From: an uncultured Aquimarina sp.
GTDB lineage: Bacteria > Bacteroidota > Bacteroidia > Flavobacteriales > Flavobacteriaceae
Length of the DNA stretch: 64,000 nt
Direction of reading: 5' to 3'
NCBI GenBank assembly: GCA_947500505.1
Contig: CANMSL010000012.1
Location: forward strand, 62,001 to 126,000
Position numbers and translations under genes: made by a program. Positions 40,929-50,826 of this stretch are shown in pieces (position 1 is the stretch's first letter; every line of letters starts with the position of its first letter). The notes beneath the pieces were generated by a model. It was not told where the DNA came from and made no database searches. It was given only the letters and a program-made list of their open reading frames with translations.

Positions 40929-43049
40929 TTAGGATGTTTTTGTTACCAGACGTACAAGATTAGTAGGGACAATAATTTTTGGAGAATCGTCTGGAAAATC
41001 TTCACTCGTTTCTGGAAGCGATATGGGAGTAATTATTTGTAGTTCATCTTTGGTGGGTAAAAAATCTTTCAATTCAGCGTAATATCCTTTATTCATTTTT
41101 AGTTCTTCTAACTTCTTTTCAAAATTATTTCTGGCTTTAGTATCCATGGTACTTGAGTGTTTTTCAAAAAACTCTTCCCATTCAGAAATAAAAGCAGAAA
41201 AATTTATTTCAAAAAACTCTTGCAATTCTATCATACTCATTGAAATAACATCTTGATTATCCTTAAATAAAATGTTACTTCCAAATACATTTATAGCTAT
41301 CAGGTGTAAAGAAGATTCTAGATTTGCTGGTAACAAAACTCTAGCCGAACCCGCTTTTAAAAATCCTTCAAATAAAGGATCGTCGCTCTTTAAGGAATCA
41401 ATTTCTGACCTTGAAAAAACAAATTTATTATCATTATTGCCTAAAATATTATTTGTACTCCAAAAGGAAGAATATAACTCATAAGACATATTTTTCCAGT
41501 CAAATGCAGTTTCGAAAAATTTGATCCATTTAGCATTTTCAATGGCTTCATCTATTTTGATTTTTGGAGAAGCATTAGTACTTCCTGGTTCAATATCTGG
41601 AGAGAAAAGATTGGTTTGAAAAGCATCATCACCTAAATACAAAGCAATACAAGAACGTTTAAGTTCCTGATTAATAATTTCTTTATTGATTAACGGATTA
41701 TGACCACCGATAGGGACACCTTCTTGTATTTCTAGTTCTGCCATTTTTTCTTCATAGTCCAATAATTGTCTACGATATTCTTCCATCACGGTATCATAGG
41801 TTTCTAATTGCCACTTTTGGTATAGCTCATCTGATAACTCACATTCTACTTCAACGTTTACCGATAAACTAATAGGTCCTATCGGAATATCTAAATTAAT
41901 GTAAGATATATCTAAGTGAATTGTTAATGCAAATGGAACTTCATTGGATTCTTTATTTAAAAGGCTTGATCTTAACTCTTGAATTATTGAATTATCAAAA
42001 TTTTCATTATCAATAATTACTTTATTTCCTATTATAAACTGCTTAGCTCTAAAAGCGAACCTGAAATTTCCTTCAAGATCGTAGAGTTGATGATGGTTAA
42101 ATTGGGCAATATGAGCTTTTGTAGCTATATATCCTTTCGGAACTTTTACTGCACCAGAAATTATAAAAGAATGAAAACGATTATATTTTCCAAGAGATAT
42201 ATCCTTTGAAGATTGTGTAGCAATCACTAGTTTTTTTGGAGGAGGAGGTTTTAAGCCTGATATGGAAGATTTACCTATCCCTATGCTCATATAATTGTTT
42301 TCCTTAATTTGACTTGGAGTTTTTAAACTATTTGTAAATAAATTATACAGTTTAATTTCAGGATGTGGAGGTTTTAAGGGTAATTCTTGAAGTGAGCTTT
42401 TCAATGCTTCGTTATATAAATAATTAAGTGAGGGTTGTGGAATGATAAACTCATAAAACAATCGTTTACCCAAAGTTTCTACTTTGGTTTTATATACCTT
42501 ATTCTGCCATCTGTATTCTCCAACTACATGCCCATTCCCTACATTATCAAAACCGTGTTCGTTTCTTTCTTCAAATTCTTCCAGTATTCTTGTGGTTTTA
42601 CTTTGTTTTACCTGTTCCTTGATTTTTTCTACAGATTTTTGAATAATTTCTTTGGCGTAGTTTGAGGATTCTTTTTGGATTTCTTCGCTAGAACTGCTGG
42701 TAGAAAATCCAGCATGAGCACTGAATTTTACCGGACCAAATCCCCCAGAGACTTCAACACCAGCTTCAAATTTAGTTTGTGATTTAATCGTTTTTTGAAT
42801 TTCTTTTTCCAATTCAAATCGTTCCGTAGTTTCTAGGTGATTCGAACTTTCAGTAGATCGATCTTCTTCAACAGATCTAAATTCTTCTAATTGTCTTAAT
42901 TTTCTATGAGATCGTTTACGGTATTCATTGGCCATGATATTTTCGTAATGAGCAACTTCCCCGTCTACATAACCAGGATCATCTAATTGTTGTTTAACAA
43001 CTTCTAGGTCTCCAATACCAATAGGCTTTATTTTTGGAATTAAATTCAT
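40929..43049 (-). CDS. Unrecognised 706-residue protein with N-terminal coiled coil
   Basis: This large soluble protein has no signal or membrane segment. Residues about 35-150 are charged and helical, interrupted by GVEVSGGFGPVKFSAHAGFS, a Gly-rich strand-like stretch. Around residues 165-215 comes a distinct motif: FEERNEHGFDNVGNGHVVGE, then YRWQNKVYKTKVETLGKRL. The middle has strand-rich sequence, and residues 430-460 form another charged helix. It looks like a structural or scaffold component. I cannot assign a family. Its ATG overlaps the stop of the preceding gene by four bases (43046-43049), so it is translationally coupled to it. Confidence 0.75.
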   Translation of the reverse strand: MNLIPKIKPIGIGDLEVVKQQLDDPGYVDGEVAHYENIMANEYRKRSHRKLRQLEEFRSVEEDRSTESSNHLETTERFELEKEIQKTIKSQTKFEAGVEVSGGFGPVKFSAHAGFSTSSSSEEIQKESSNYAKEIIQKSVEKIKEQVKQSKTTRILEEFEERNEHGFDNVGNGHVVGEYRWQNKVYKTKVETLGKRLFYEFIIPQPSLNYLYNEALKSSLQELPLKPPHPEIKLYNLFTNSLKTPSQIKENNYMSIGIGKSSISGLKPPPPKKLVIATQSSKDISLGKYNRFHSFIISGAVKVPKGYIATKAHIAQFNHHQLYDLEGNFRFAFRAKQFIIGNKVIIDNENFDNSIIQELRSSLLNKESNEVPFALTIHLDISYINLDIPIGPISLSVNVEVECELSDELYQKWQLETYDTVMEEYRRQLLDYEEKMAELEIQEGVPIGGHNPLINKEIINQELKRSCIALYLGDDAFQTNLFSPDIEPGSTNASPKIKIDEAIENAKWIKFFETAFDWKNMSYELYSSFWSTNNILGNNDNKFVFSRSEIDSLKSDDPLFEGFLKAGSARVLLPANLESSLHLIAINVFGSNILFKDNQDVISMSMIELQEFFEINFSAFISEWEEFFEKHSSTMDTKARNNFEKKLEELKMNKGYYAELKDFLPTKDELQIITPISLPETSEDFPDDSPKIIVPTNLVRLVTKTS

Positions 43050-44098
43050 GGCTGTATTTTTTTGAGTGTTTTTACAAATCGTCCATTCTTGATTTGAATG
43101 GTTTCTATTAAGGAAAGCGTATTTAACTCTCCTGTTAGAGAGGTAATTTTGGTGTTTATGGTTTCGTCTAGCTCGGGTTGAGATTGATGAAAAACGGATA
43201 TTTTGTTTTGATCAAGAATTAGTTTTTCATTTTTAGAAAAATCTTTTACCTCAAAAGATCTTGCTTTCAGAAGTCTATTTTGATATGCGGCTAGCTCTTT
43301 ATTATATTTTTTTATGATCTTTTGATCTGTATTATCTGTTAATTTTGGAGCTATTGGGACGATTAGTTTATTTTCTTTTTGTTTGATGATACCATTTAAT
43401 TTGTTCTTTATTTGAGAAAGTTTCTCAATTTGCGCTGACACATCTTTAATCTTATTTTTCCTATCCAATAAGGGATCTATTTTTATGTTTTTAGTAGGAT
43501 TGGATGCAGGTGTTTTATTTGCTTTGGTATAAAACGAGACATCCAGGGCAGGATTATAAGTGTCAAAATCTTCTATATAGTTTAAAAGCTGCTCTTGATC
43601 ACTTTTATATTCATATAATTGGAATACTTTTATCCAAAAAATCGCTTTGGGAAGCAATTGCCTCACTTCTTTGTTAGGAATTATTCTTAACGAATAATAA
43701 GAATCCCACATTTTTTGAGAAAAAGATCTTATAGTCGATTGAATGACGTTGGGACTATTAGATTTAATGGGTAATATTTTTGTAATTCCTTGAAGTAGTT
43801 TAAAATCTTTATTCCCATGTTTTTTATCAATAAGTTTTTTGACAACTTCAATACTTTCTTCATTATTAAAAAAATCATTTTTAATAATAAAATCTTTAGA
43901 ATAGATAAACTCTTTTGCCGAAATAGTTCTAGATTTTTCAAAAGAGATACCCTCTTCCTTTGCTTTTTTTTCTGTGTTTTCAAGTACTACGGATGTAGTA
44001 TTGTTATCCAATGTTTTTTTCTCCTTTTTTTCAGATTGATCTTCAGACCTAAAAGGTGGTCTTATATGAACAAATCTAAAAATCGATTCTGTCCCCAT
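43046..44098 (-). CDS. Unrecognised 350-residue protein, first gene of unknown operon
   Basis: This cytoplasmic protein starts MGTESIFRFVHIRPPFRSED. The first 60 residues are charged and likely disordered. Residues about 65-170 form a helical domain (ESIEVVKKLIDKKHGNKDF, and KMWDSYYSLRIIPNKEVRQL). A second half holds coiled coil (KIKDVSAQIEKLSQIKNKL). No family is recognised. It heads the operon and its ATG stands 249 bases from the start of a divergent hybrid kinase. FRFVHIRPP near the start may be a conserved family mark. Confidence 0.7.
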   Translation of the reverse strand: MGTESIFRFVHIRPPFRSEDQSEKKEKKTLDNNTTSVVLENTEKKAKEEGISFEKSRTISAKEFIYSKDFIIKNDFFNNEESIEVVKKLIDKKHGNKDFKLLQGITKILPIKSNSPNVIQSTIRSFSQKMWDSYYSLRIIPNKEVRQLLPKAIFWIKVFQLYEYKSDQEQLLNYIEDFDTYNPALDVSFYTKANKTPASNPTKNIKIDPLLDRKNKIKDVSAQIEKLSQIKNKLNGIIKQKENKLIVPIAPKLTDNTDQKIIKKYNKELAAYQNRLLKARSFEVKDFSKNEKLILDQNKISVFHQSQPELDETINTKITSLTGELNTLSLIETIQIKNGRFVKTLKKIQP

Positions 44099-44347
44099 AA
44101 TTTTGATTTTAAGATGTTGTGGAATTATAGGACTAAGCTATTTTTTTGTAGACTCAAAAATTTATCAATCGATATCATAGATTATTCAATTTACCTTAGT
44201 TTTTATAAATACAGATTTTGATATCAGAAAACAGTCATATCATATCATAAATACTTCAAATCGAATGTTTTATTCAGAGAGTTTAATTTAACAATTAGGA
44301 AAATGAGTTATTTTTGAGTAGCACACTCTTAAAAACCTTCATGTTTT

Positions 44348-46444
44348 ATGAATTTAAATTCTTTAATTAAAGGATATCAATCACTTGTTTCGTTAGGAGC
44401 TGATGAAAAAACCTCCAAAAATGAGCTTAAAAAAATAAAACTCTTTAATGGGTTTTGTTTTGTATGGCATATACTAACTCTTTTAATGCTTATCGAGCTT
44501 CCCTTTGAAAAAAATGAAAATAAAGCCATAACGCTCTGGGTATGTGCAATTATGTTTCTTATGCTTGTATTGATGCAGTATATTAACTATAAAAAAGGAT
44601 ATAGGATTGCCAGACTACTATTTATATTTACTATAATTGCCTTAACCTTCGTATTTTCTAATTTTACCTATAAAAGTTCGCTTCTGGAATATTATTTTCT
44701 TTTTGCACCTACTATTGCTCTGATCTTTTTTGATTCTAAGAAGATTAATTATTCAATATTGATAGTATCGTTTCTGTTATTTTTTTTTCCAAACCATCAT
44801 TTTGAAAATTACCCACCTGATCAATTCAATGATATTTCTGTTGCTTTCCTATACTTTGGAGTTTTTATTATGATCATTTATTTTAAAAGCCTAAATATTA
44901 AGAATGAAAAATCACTCCAACAGAAAACAAAAGAACTAGAGGATTTAAACACGGCTCAGTCTCAGTTTTTCACTAACGTTTCTCACGAAATACGTACACC
45001 ATTAACTTTAATTAAAGGACAAATAGAAGAGTTAAAAGAAATTCAAAATGAAAACTCTAAGCTTATTCCAATACAAAATGAATTGAATATTCAGGTAAAT
45101 AAAATAGGAGATATGGTAGACGATGTGCTTGACATCGCAAAAATGGAATCTGGCCTTTTTGCTTTGAGCTTTTCTGATATAGATCTGTTCGAATTAGTGA
45201 ACAAGGTTTTTCATTCTTTTGAGTCGGCTCTTAAACAAAAGGATATAAGTTATACTTTAAAAAAAAGTTCCAGAAGTTATATTGTTACAGGCGATCAATT
45301 CAAATTAGAAAAAGCTTTAAATAATATTTTGAGCAATGCGCTAAAATTTACAGAAATAGGAGGGGAGGTACATGTAGCATTAAAGAGAAAGAAAAACGAA
45401 ATTATTATATCAGTATCAGATACAGGAATTGGAATATCTGAAGATGATAAGATTAAGATTTTTGGTAAATTTTATCAAGCGGATAATGATATCAATAAAG
45501 CTGGGGGTACTGGAATTGGACTTTCTTTTAGTAAAGAAATTATCGAATTACATAAAGGGAGACTTCATCTAAAAAGTAAAATAGGAGAAGGTAGTGAATT
45601 TGAAATTTTTCTTCCTCTAAAAGAAGTTAAAACTAAAGAAAGAAAGCGGTCGTTAAATCGTCCAAAAGCAAAAGTGTATGATGAAACCTTAGTATCTGAA
45701 AACTCTATTTCAAAAGATGTGATTTTTTTGATAATAGATGATAATCGGGAAATGAGGAAGCATATTACAAAGTATTTAAAACAGTACGAATGTATAGAGG
45801 CAGAAAATGGAGTAGAAGCTTTACATATTTTGAAAAACCGTAAGATTGATTTTATCATTGTCGATTATATGATGCCAAAGATGAATGGAAAAGAATTTAT
45901 CCAATCGGCAAGAGCTCAAAGGTATTATATCCCTTTAATTATGCTTACTGCAAGAGCTGATTTTGAAAGTAGGCAAGAAGTGTTCGGGCTAGGTATTGAT
46001 GATTATATAACCAAGCCTTTTAATAAAGATGAATTAATAGTAAGAGTTCATAATGCTCTAAACAACTATCGCAATAGGACAAACTTTGTTAATAAGAAAA
46101 AAATAGGTCGGGAAGAACTCAAGGAGAATAATAACTGGATTAAAAAGGTGGAGCTCTTTATTGAAAAAGAGTGTTCTGATCCAAAATTAAATCAAAAGGA
46201 TATTTCTGAGAACTTCAATATGTCTACAAGTACTTTATCAAGAAGAATACAGTCTGTTACTGGTCAGAAACCCAAAGAGTTTATAAAAGAAATTAAGTTA
46301 CAAAGAGCAAGAAAACTGATTGAGGATAACCCGCATATGTCATTAAAAGAATTAGCTCTGTCGGTAGGATATTCTCATAGTTATAACTTTTCTGAAATAT
46401 ACTTTAAGCGTTTTGGGAATAGACCTTGGAATGATGAAAGTTAA
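44348..46444 (+). CDS. Hybrid histidine kinase/response regulator with AraC-type output
   Basis: This 698-residue protein has six membrane helices within residues 35-180, with little periplasmic sequence. The histidine kinase part has His213 (FTNVSHEIRTPLTLIKG), N-box NNILSNALKF, DTGIGIS and GGTGIGLSFS. The receiver domain has Asp506 (FIIVDYMMPKMNG) and the C-terminal AraC helix-turn-helix (STSTLSRRIQSVTGQKPKEF, then SLKELALSVGYSHSYNFSEI). It senses and regulates in one chain. It lacks the large periplasmic sensor of classical Bacteroides hybrid systems. The divergent four-gene operon 249 bases away could be a target, but no operator could be identified. Confidence 0.93.
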   Translation: MNLNSLIKGYQSLVSLGADEKTSKNELKKIKLFNGFCFVWHILTLLMLIELPFEKNENKAITLWVCAIMFLMLVLMQYINYKKGYRIARLLFIFTIIALTFVFSNFTYKSSLLEYYFLFAPTIALIFFDSKKINYSILIVSFLLFFFPNHHFENYPPDQFNDISVAFLYFGVFIMIIYFKSLNIKNEKSLQQKTKELEDLNTAQSQFFTNVSHEIRTPLTLIKGQIEELKEIQNENSKLIPIQNELNIQVNKIGDMVDDVLDIAKMESGLFALSFSDIDLFELVNKVFHSFESALKQKDISYTLKKSSRSYIVTGDQFKLEKALNNILSNALKFTEIGGEVHVALKRKKNEIIISVSDTGIGISEDDKIKIFGKFYQADNDINKAGGTGIGLSFSKEIIELHKGRLHLKSKIGEGSEFEIFLPLKEVKTKERKRSLNRPKAKVYDETLVSENSISKDVIFLIIDDNREMRKHITKYLKQYECIEAENGVEALHILKNRKIDFIIVDYMMPKMNGKEFIQSARAQRYYIPLIMLTARADFESRQEVFGLGIDDYITKPFNKDELIVRVHNALNNYRNRTNFVNKKKIGREELKENNNWIKKVELFIEKECSDPKLNQKDISENFNMSTSTLSRRIQSVTGQKPKEFIKEIKLQRARKLIEDNPHMSLKELALSVGYSHSYNFSEIYFKRFGNRPWNDES

Positions 46445-46520
46445 TTATTGGATAGTTGTTTAAAGAGTTTACGTATTCAAAAAATCAAACAAAGGCAACT
46501 AAAAGTACACTAAAAGAAAT

Positions 46521-47936
46521 CTATTTCCCGATACAGAAATTAGCAAAGATATTACCCAATAAATCATCAGAAGTAATCTCACCCGTTATTTCACCAAAGT
46601 GATATAAGGCTTGTCTGATATCAATAGCCATCAAATCTCCAGATATTCCTTGATCAATACCGTACTGTACTTTCTGGATTTCTTCTAACGCTTTTAATAG
46701 GGCGTCATAATGTCGGGAATTGGTAACAATAGTTTCATTATTTCTGAGAGCTCCGGTATTAACAAATTCTAAAAGTTTGTTCTGTAATTCTTCTACACCT
46801 ATGTTTTGTTTAGCAGACAGTAGATGAATATTCTCAATTTCAGAAGTTAGCACTTCAATTTGAGATTCTTCTAACTTATCTACCTTATTAGCTACAATAA
46901 TTAGTGGCTTTCTAGGATATTTATTCCTAATTTGATTTATCTCCACAATTATTTCTCTCCCTTTGGGGGAGATGGCAGAGGCAGAGGGGGATTCAGTTAA
47001 TTCCGAACCGTCTACCAGATAAATAACTACTTGTGCTTGATCAATCTTTTCAAAAGTCTTTTTGATCCCAATACTTTCTACTACATCTTTAGTATCTCTT
47101 ATTCCTGCGGTATCTATAAACCGGAATCCGATCCCTCCGATATTGATTTCATCTTCAATCGTATCTCTGGTGGTTCCTGCAATGTCCGAAACAATGGCGC
47201 GTTCTTCGTTTAGTAATGCATTCAGCAAAGTAGACTTACCAACATTAGGTTCTCCAACAATCGCTACCGGAATACCATTTTTAATAACATTTCCGACAGC
47301 AAACGAATCGATCAATCGTTTTAAAACTTTGGTAATCCTAGATATTAAATCCTGAAATTGGGTTCTATTGGCAAATTCTACATCTTCTTCAGCAAAATCT
47401 AGTTCTAATTCTATAAGCGATGCAAAATTGAGAAGCTCGTCACGTAGTTTTTTGATTTCATTACTAAATCCACCTCGCATTTGTTGCATGGCAATTTGAT
47501 GAGAAGCTTCAGAATCCGAGGCAATTAAATCAGCAACAGCTTCCGCTTGCGATAAATCCAGTTTTCCATTGATAAAAGCTCTCAGTGTAAATTCTCCGGC
47601 ATCTGCCATTCTACATCCTTTCCGAAGTAATAATTGAATGATTTCTTGCTGGATGTAACTGGATCCGTGACACGATATTTCTACGGTGGGTTCGCCGGTG
47701 TAGGAGTTACTTCCTTTAAAAAGCGAAACCAAAACTTCGTCTAACACTCGCTCACCATCCACAATATGACCTAAATGTATGGTATGGGTTTTTTGTTTGG
47801 TAAGATCTTTTCCTTTGATAGAACGAAATAAAGGGGCGCAAATGCTTATAGCATCCTTTCCAGAAACTCTAATCACTGCAATAGCACCGGCTCCTGCAGG
47901 AGTAGCTAAAGCAACTATGGTATCTTGTGAAATCAT
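46521..47936 (-). CDS. mnmE: tRNA modification GTPase MnmE
   Basis: This 471-residue protein starts DTIVALATPAGAGAIAVIRV, with an N-terminal folate-binding domain. The G domain has GEPNVGKST, DIAGTTRD, DTAGIRDT and NKVDKL, and the C terminus is CIGK (the reactive Cys). With MnmG it installs the carboxymethylaminomethyl group on U34 of certain tRNAs. One peculiarity is a low-complexity stretch ESPSASAISPKGRE in the G domain between the switch II helix and NKVD. It is encoded by 46955-46990 and looks like an inserted interspersed DNA repeat. The gene stands alone, facing the trypsin-like protease gene. Confidence 0.97.
   Translation of the reverse strand: MISQDTIVALATPAGAGAIAVIRVSGKDAISICAPLFRSIKGKDLTKQKTHTIHLGHIVDGERVLDEVLVSLFKGSNSYTGEPTVEISCHGSSYIQQEIIQLLLRKGCRMADAGEFTLRAFINGKLDLSQAEAVADLIASDSEASHQIAMQQMRGGFSNEIKKLRDELLNFASLIELELDFAEEDVEFANRTQFQDLISRITKVLKRLIDSFAVGNVIKNGIPVAIVGEPNVGKSTLLNALLNEERAIVSDIAGTTRDTIEDEINIGGIGFRFIDTAGIRDTKDVVESIGIKKTFEKIDQAQVVIYLVDGSELTESPSASAISPKGREIIVEINQIRNKYPRKPLIIVANKVDKLEESQIEVLTSEIENIHLLSAKQNIGVEELQNKLLEFVNTGALRNNETIVTNSRHYDALLKALEEIQKVQYGIDQGISGDLMAIDIRQALYHFGEITGEITSDDLLGNIFANFCIGK
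46955..46990. repeat. Interspersed repeat inserted in frame inside mnmE
   Basis: CTCTCCCTTTGGGGGAG (46955-46971) is followed by ATGGCAGAGGCAGAGGGG. CTCCC and GGGAG pair. I recall this CTCCC...GGCAGAGG-type sequence as a typical intergenic repeat of Bacteroidota. Here it is translated as part of a loop of the G domain. Confidence 0.6.
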
Positions 47937-48201
47937 ACTTTTAGTAATGAAACCACAAAAATAGACATAATATAAGTTTTGATTTTCAATTTAGACTTCA
48001 AACTTTTTTTGTAGACTATGTTTTCTTCCTTACTTTTATCCTTGGGGGTAAAATAACAAAAGAATAAAAGAAAAATCGATAGAGATAATTTGGTAGTAAC
48101 TGAATTACCTTTTGATGGAATATCTGTTGAAGGAGTAACTAACCTTGAACGGTGGATTTAGTAACTAAATTTAATTTCTATATACTAAAACTTTTATTCT
48201 T

Positions 48202-50643
48202 ATGAATTTTCACAGCACAAACTCAATTAATAACAGTAGGCTGCTTCTGTTGTTAAAACACAAAATGACAGCAGTCGTCTTTACAGTATTTATGCTTTTC
48301 CCATTAATAAATTATGCACAAACGCAGGATTTGAAAAGACATAAAACTTCTTATGATCTAACGTTAAAGTCGGATGAAATATCAAATAAAAATGGAACAA
48401 CTGTAATTACTGAAGAAGTTTCAGAAACGGGTGCTACTTGGTTACGTCTATTTTTTAAAGATGTTGACTTAGGAAAAAACAGTACGCTTACAATTACTTC
48501 AAAGTTAGACGGAGCTACACAAACCCTAAATGCACAGACTATCAAAGAGTGGAGCAATTCTAGTGCTTATTTTAATGGTGATGCGGTAACAGTTTCTTTA
48601 TCAATAGCATCCAATGATAGATCCGTTGGAGTTAATATTTCTGAATTAAGTGTTGGAGAACTAGATCCTTCTATTAAATCTCAATGTGGATCTGCTGATG
48701 ATAGGATAGATTCTAATGATGATGCTATCGGAAGAATGGTTCCTATTGGATGTACAGGATGGATTATCACCAATGGTAAACTGGTAACAGCAGGACACTG
48801 TGTTGGTAGCAGTGCACAGGTAATCGAATTTAATGTTCCAAAATCTAACCCGGATAGAACGATCGTTCATCCTGGTCCAGAGGATCAGTATCCTATCGGA
48901 AATTTTGTTTCACCATATCCCGGTAGTCCAAGTCAGGCGAACGATTGGGGTGTTTTTGAAGCAAGCGCAAACTCACAAACAGGTTTAACGCCAATTCAGG
49001 CGCAAGGTAAATCATTTAATGTAGTGCAAGATGAACCGGGAAGCACTATTAGAATTACAGGATTTGGAACAGACACCGGTATTGATAATCAGACTCAGCA
49101 AACACATACCGGACCGCTTAGTTCTTCGACAAATACTTTTGTTAGATACAGAACAGATACTACAGGAGGAAATTCTGGTAGTCCTATTATTGATGAAGCA
49201 ACGGGTAATGCAGTTGGAGTACACGCCTATGGAGGTTGTTCAGGATCCGGAGGATCTAACTCAGGAGAAAGAGCTACGATTCCTGCTTTCTGGAATGCAA
49301 TGGGATTAGGAACTCCACCACCGCCGCCAGTAGAAGAATGTTCGGGTGATTTATCTTCTTTTCCTTATAACGAAAGTTTTGAGGGATCAATCGGAGCCTG
49401 GTCACAGTCGTCCAGTGATGATATCAATTGGACTGTGAATTCCGGAGGAACGCCTTCTAATAATACAGGTCCAGGTGGAGCAGCGGATGGTAATTCTTAT
49501 ATTTATGTAGAAGCTTCAGGTAATGGTACAGGATATCCTAATAAAAGAGCTATTTTAAATTCTCCTTGTATTGATTTTAGCGGAATTTCAACTCCGACTT
49601 TAGGTTTTCAGTATCACATGTTAGGAAGTAATATTAATTCACTTTCTGTGGAAGCCAGAACAAATAATTCAGGAAATTGGGTGAGCGTATTTAGTCGATC
49701 CGGAGCACAAGGTAGCAATTGGAATACCGCTTCTGTAGATCTTTCTGCGTATGCAGGAGAGGGAAGTGTTCAACTGCGATTAAATGTTGTTACCGGAGAA
49801 GGTTCTCAAGGATGGCAAAGTGATATTGCTATTGATGATCTAAGTATAACAAACGGTGGTACACCACCGCCTCCAACCTGTGATACCATCAATTTCAATG
49901 ATTTTGGAATCACTGGTTTCTCTAATCAAGATGCGGCAGGAAACTTCTCTATTGGTAATGGAGGTGCCTCTTTATCAATGACTAATAATACATGGAAGTA
50001 TATTGCTTTAAATTATACCGTGACTGCTAATACAGTAATCGAATTCGATTTTAGTAGTTCATCTCAGGGAGAAATTCACGGTGTAGGTTTTGAGAATGAT
50101 AATTCATTAACAGCAAATAGATATTTCAAAGTGCACGGTACTCAGAATTATGGAGTTACTAATTTTGATAATTACTCAGGAGGAACAGCTACCTATATTA
50201 TTCCGGTAGGCAACTTTTACACCGGAGCTATGGATCGATTGGTCTTTATCAATGATAATGATGCAGGATCTGGTAATAATTCTACTTTCTCTAATGTAAA
50301 AATATATGAAGGAGCTTGCGGACAATCGGCAACAGCAGAAAGTTTAATTGCTAGTTTAGAATCTGCAGAAGCAATATTAGGAGATGAGCCAGAAGGTATT
50401 TTTGCTGATGTTAAAATAGCACCAAATCCTGCTCGTAATAACTTTGCTATATATATAAATTCTTATGTTAAAAATGCAAATGCTACTGTATTCTCTATTT
50501 TAGGTCAAAAACAAGCGGTGTTGGAGTTAAAACCCGGAGCGAATACAATCTCTGCAAAGAATTTGTCCCTTGGACAAGGTATTTATCTAATCAGAATAGA
50601 AAGCGGTGGTGAATCCACTACGCGAAAACTAATCATCAACTAA
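48202..50643 (+). CDS. Secreted trypsin-like serine protease with MAM domain and type IX sorting domain
   Basis: This 813-residue protein has a signal region at about residues 20-40; an internal ATG (KMTAVVF) would give a shorter signal. The S1-type protease has His199 (LVTAGHC), Asp248 (NDWGVF) and Ser325 (GGNSGSPI). A Pro-rich linker (TPPPPP) leads to a MAM-type domain (about 380-550: FPYNESFEGSIGAW, IDDLSITNG), then a second strand-rich domain (about 555-700) and a C-terminal type IX secretion sorting domain (about 735-813: IAPNPARNNF ... GIYLIRIESGG ... KLIIN). It would be exported to the cell surface or medium. A terminator follows. The N-terminal 150 residues before the protease may be a propeptide. 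Confidence 0.93.
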   Translation: MNFHSTNSINNSRLLLLLKHKMTAVVFTVFMLFPLINYAQTQDLKRHKTSYDLTLKSDEISNKNGTTVITEEVSETGATWLRLFFKDVDLGKNSTLTITSKLDGATQTLNAQTIKEWSNSSAYFNGDAVTVSLSIASNDRSVGVNISELSVGELDPSIKSQCGSADDRIDSNDDAIGRMVPIGCTGWIITNGKLVTAGHCVGSSAQVIEFNVPKSNPDRTIVHPGPEDQYPIGNFVSPYPGSPSQANDWGVFEASANSQTGLTPIQAQGKSFNVVQDEPGSTIRITGFGTDTGIDNQTQQTHTGPLSSSTNTFVRYRTDTTGGNSGSPIIDEATGNAVGVHAYGGCSGSGGSNSGERATIPAFWNAMGLGTPPPPPVEECSGDLSSFPYNESFEGSIGAWSQSSSDDINWTVNSGGTPSNNTGPGGAADGNSYIYVEASGNGTGYPNKRAILNSPCIDFSGISTPTLGFQYHMLGSNINSLSVEARTNNSGNWVSVFSRSGAQGSNWNTASVDLSAYAGEGSVQLRLNVVTGEGSQGWQSDIAIDDLSITNGGTPPPPTCDTINFNDFGITGFSNQDAAGNFSIGNGGASLSMTNNTWKYIALNYTVTANTVIEFDFSSSSQGEIHGVGFENDNSLTANRYFKVHGTQNYGVTNFDNYSGGTATYIIPVGNFYTGAMDRLVFINDNDAGSGNNSTFSNVKIYEGACGQSATAESLIASLESAEAILGDEPEGIFADVKIAPNPARNNFAIYINSYVKNANATVFSILGQKQAVLELKPGANTISAKNLSLGQGIYLIRIESGGESTTRKLIIN

Positions 50644-50685
50644 CCAATAAATAAACAATAGAATTTAAATTTAGTTAGTAGATGG

Positions 50686-50716
50686 AACATCCCGATTTTG
50701 TCGGGATGTTTTTTTT
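50686..50716 (+). terminator. Terminator after the trypsin-like protease
   Basis: AACATCCCGA (50686-50695) and TCGGGATGTT (50701-50710) form a perfect 10-bp stem and are followed by a run of T. Confidence 0.92.
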
Positions 50717-50826
50717 GTTTTTAGCGTTCCATACTGTAACAATTTAGATGTCTTCGCGTCATATATATAAAGACTGCTAATTTTATTAGCAATTTTAAAC
50801 AATCATCAATCAAAAATCAAGAAATC

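Noticed and set aside
39315..44098. Operon as part of a contractile phage-tail-like particle
   Set aside because: No sheath, tube, baseplate or ATPase component is visible nearby; large unknown proteins alone do not support it.
48202..50643. Trypsin-like protease as the partner of the trypco1-like protein
   Set aside because: It has a signal peptide and a type IX sorting domain, so it is secreted, and it lies 4 kb away on the other strand with unrelated genes between.
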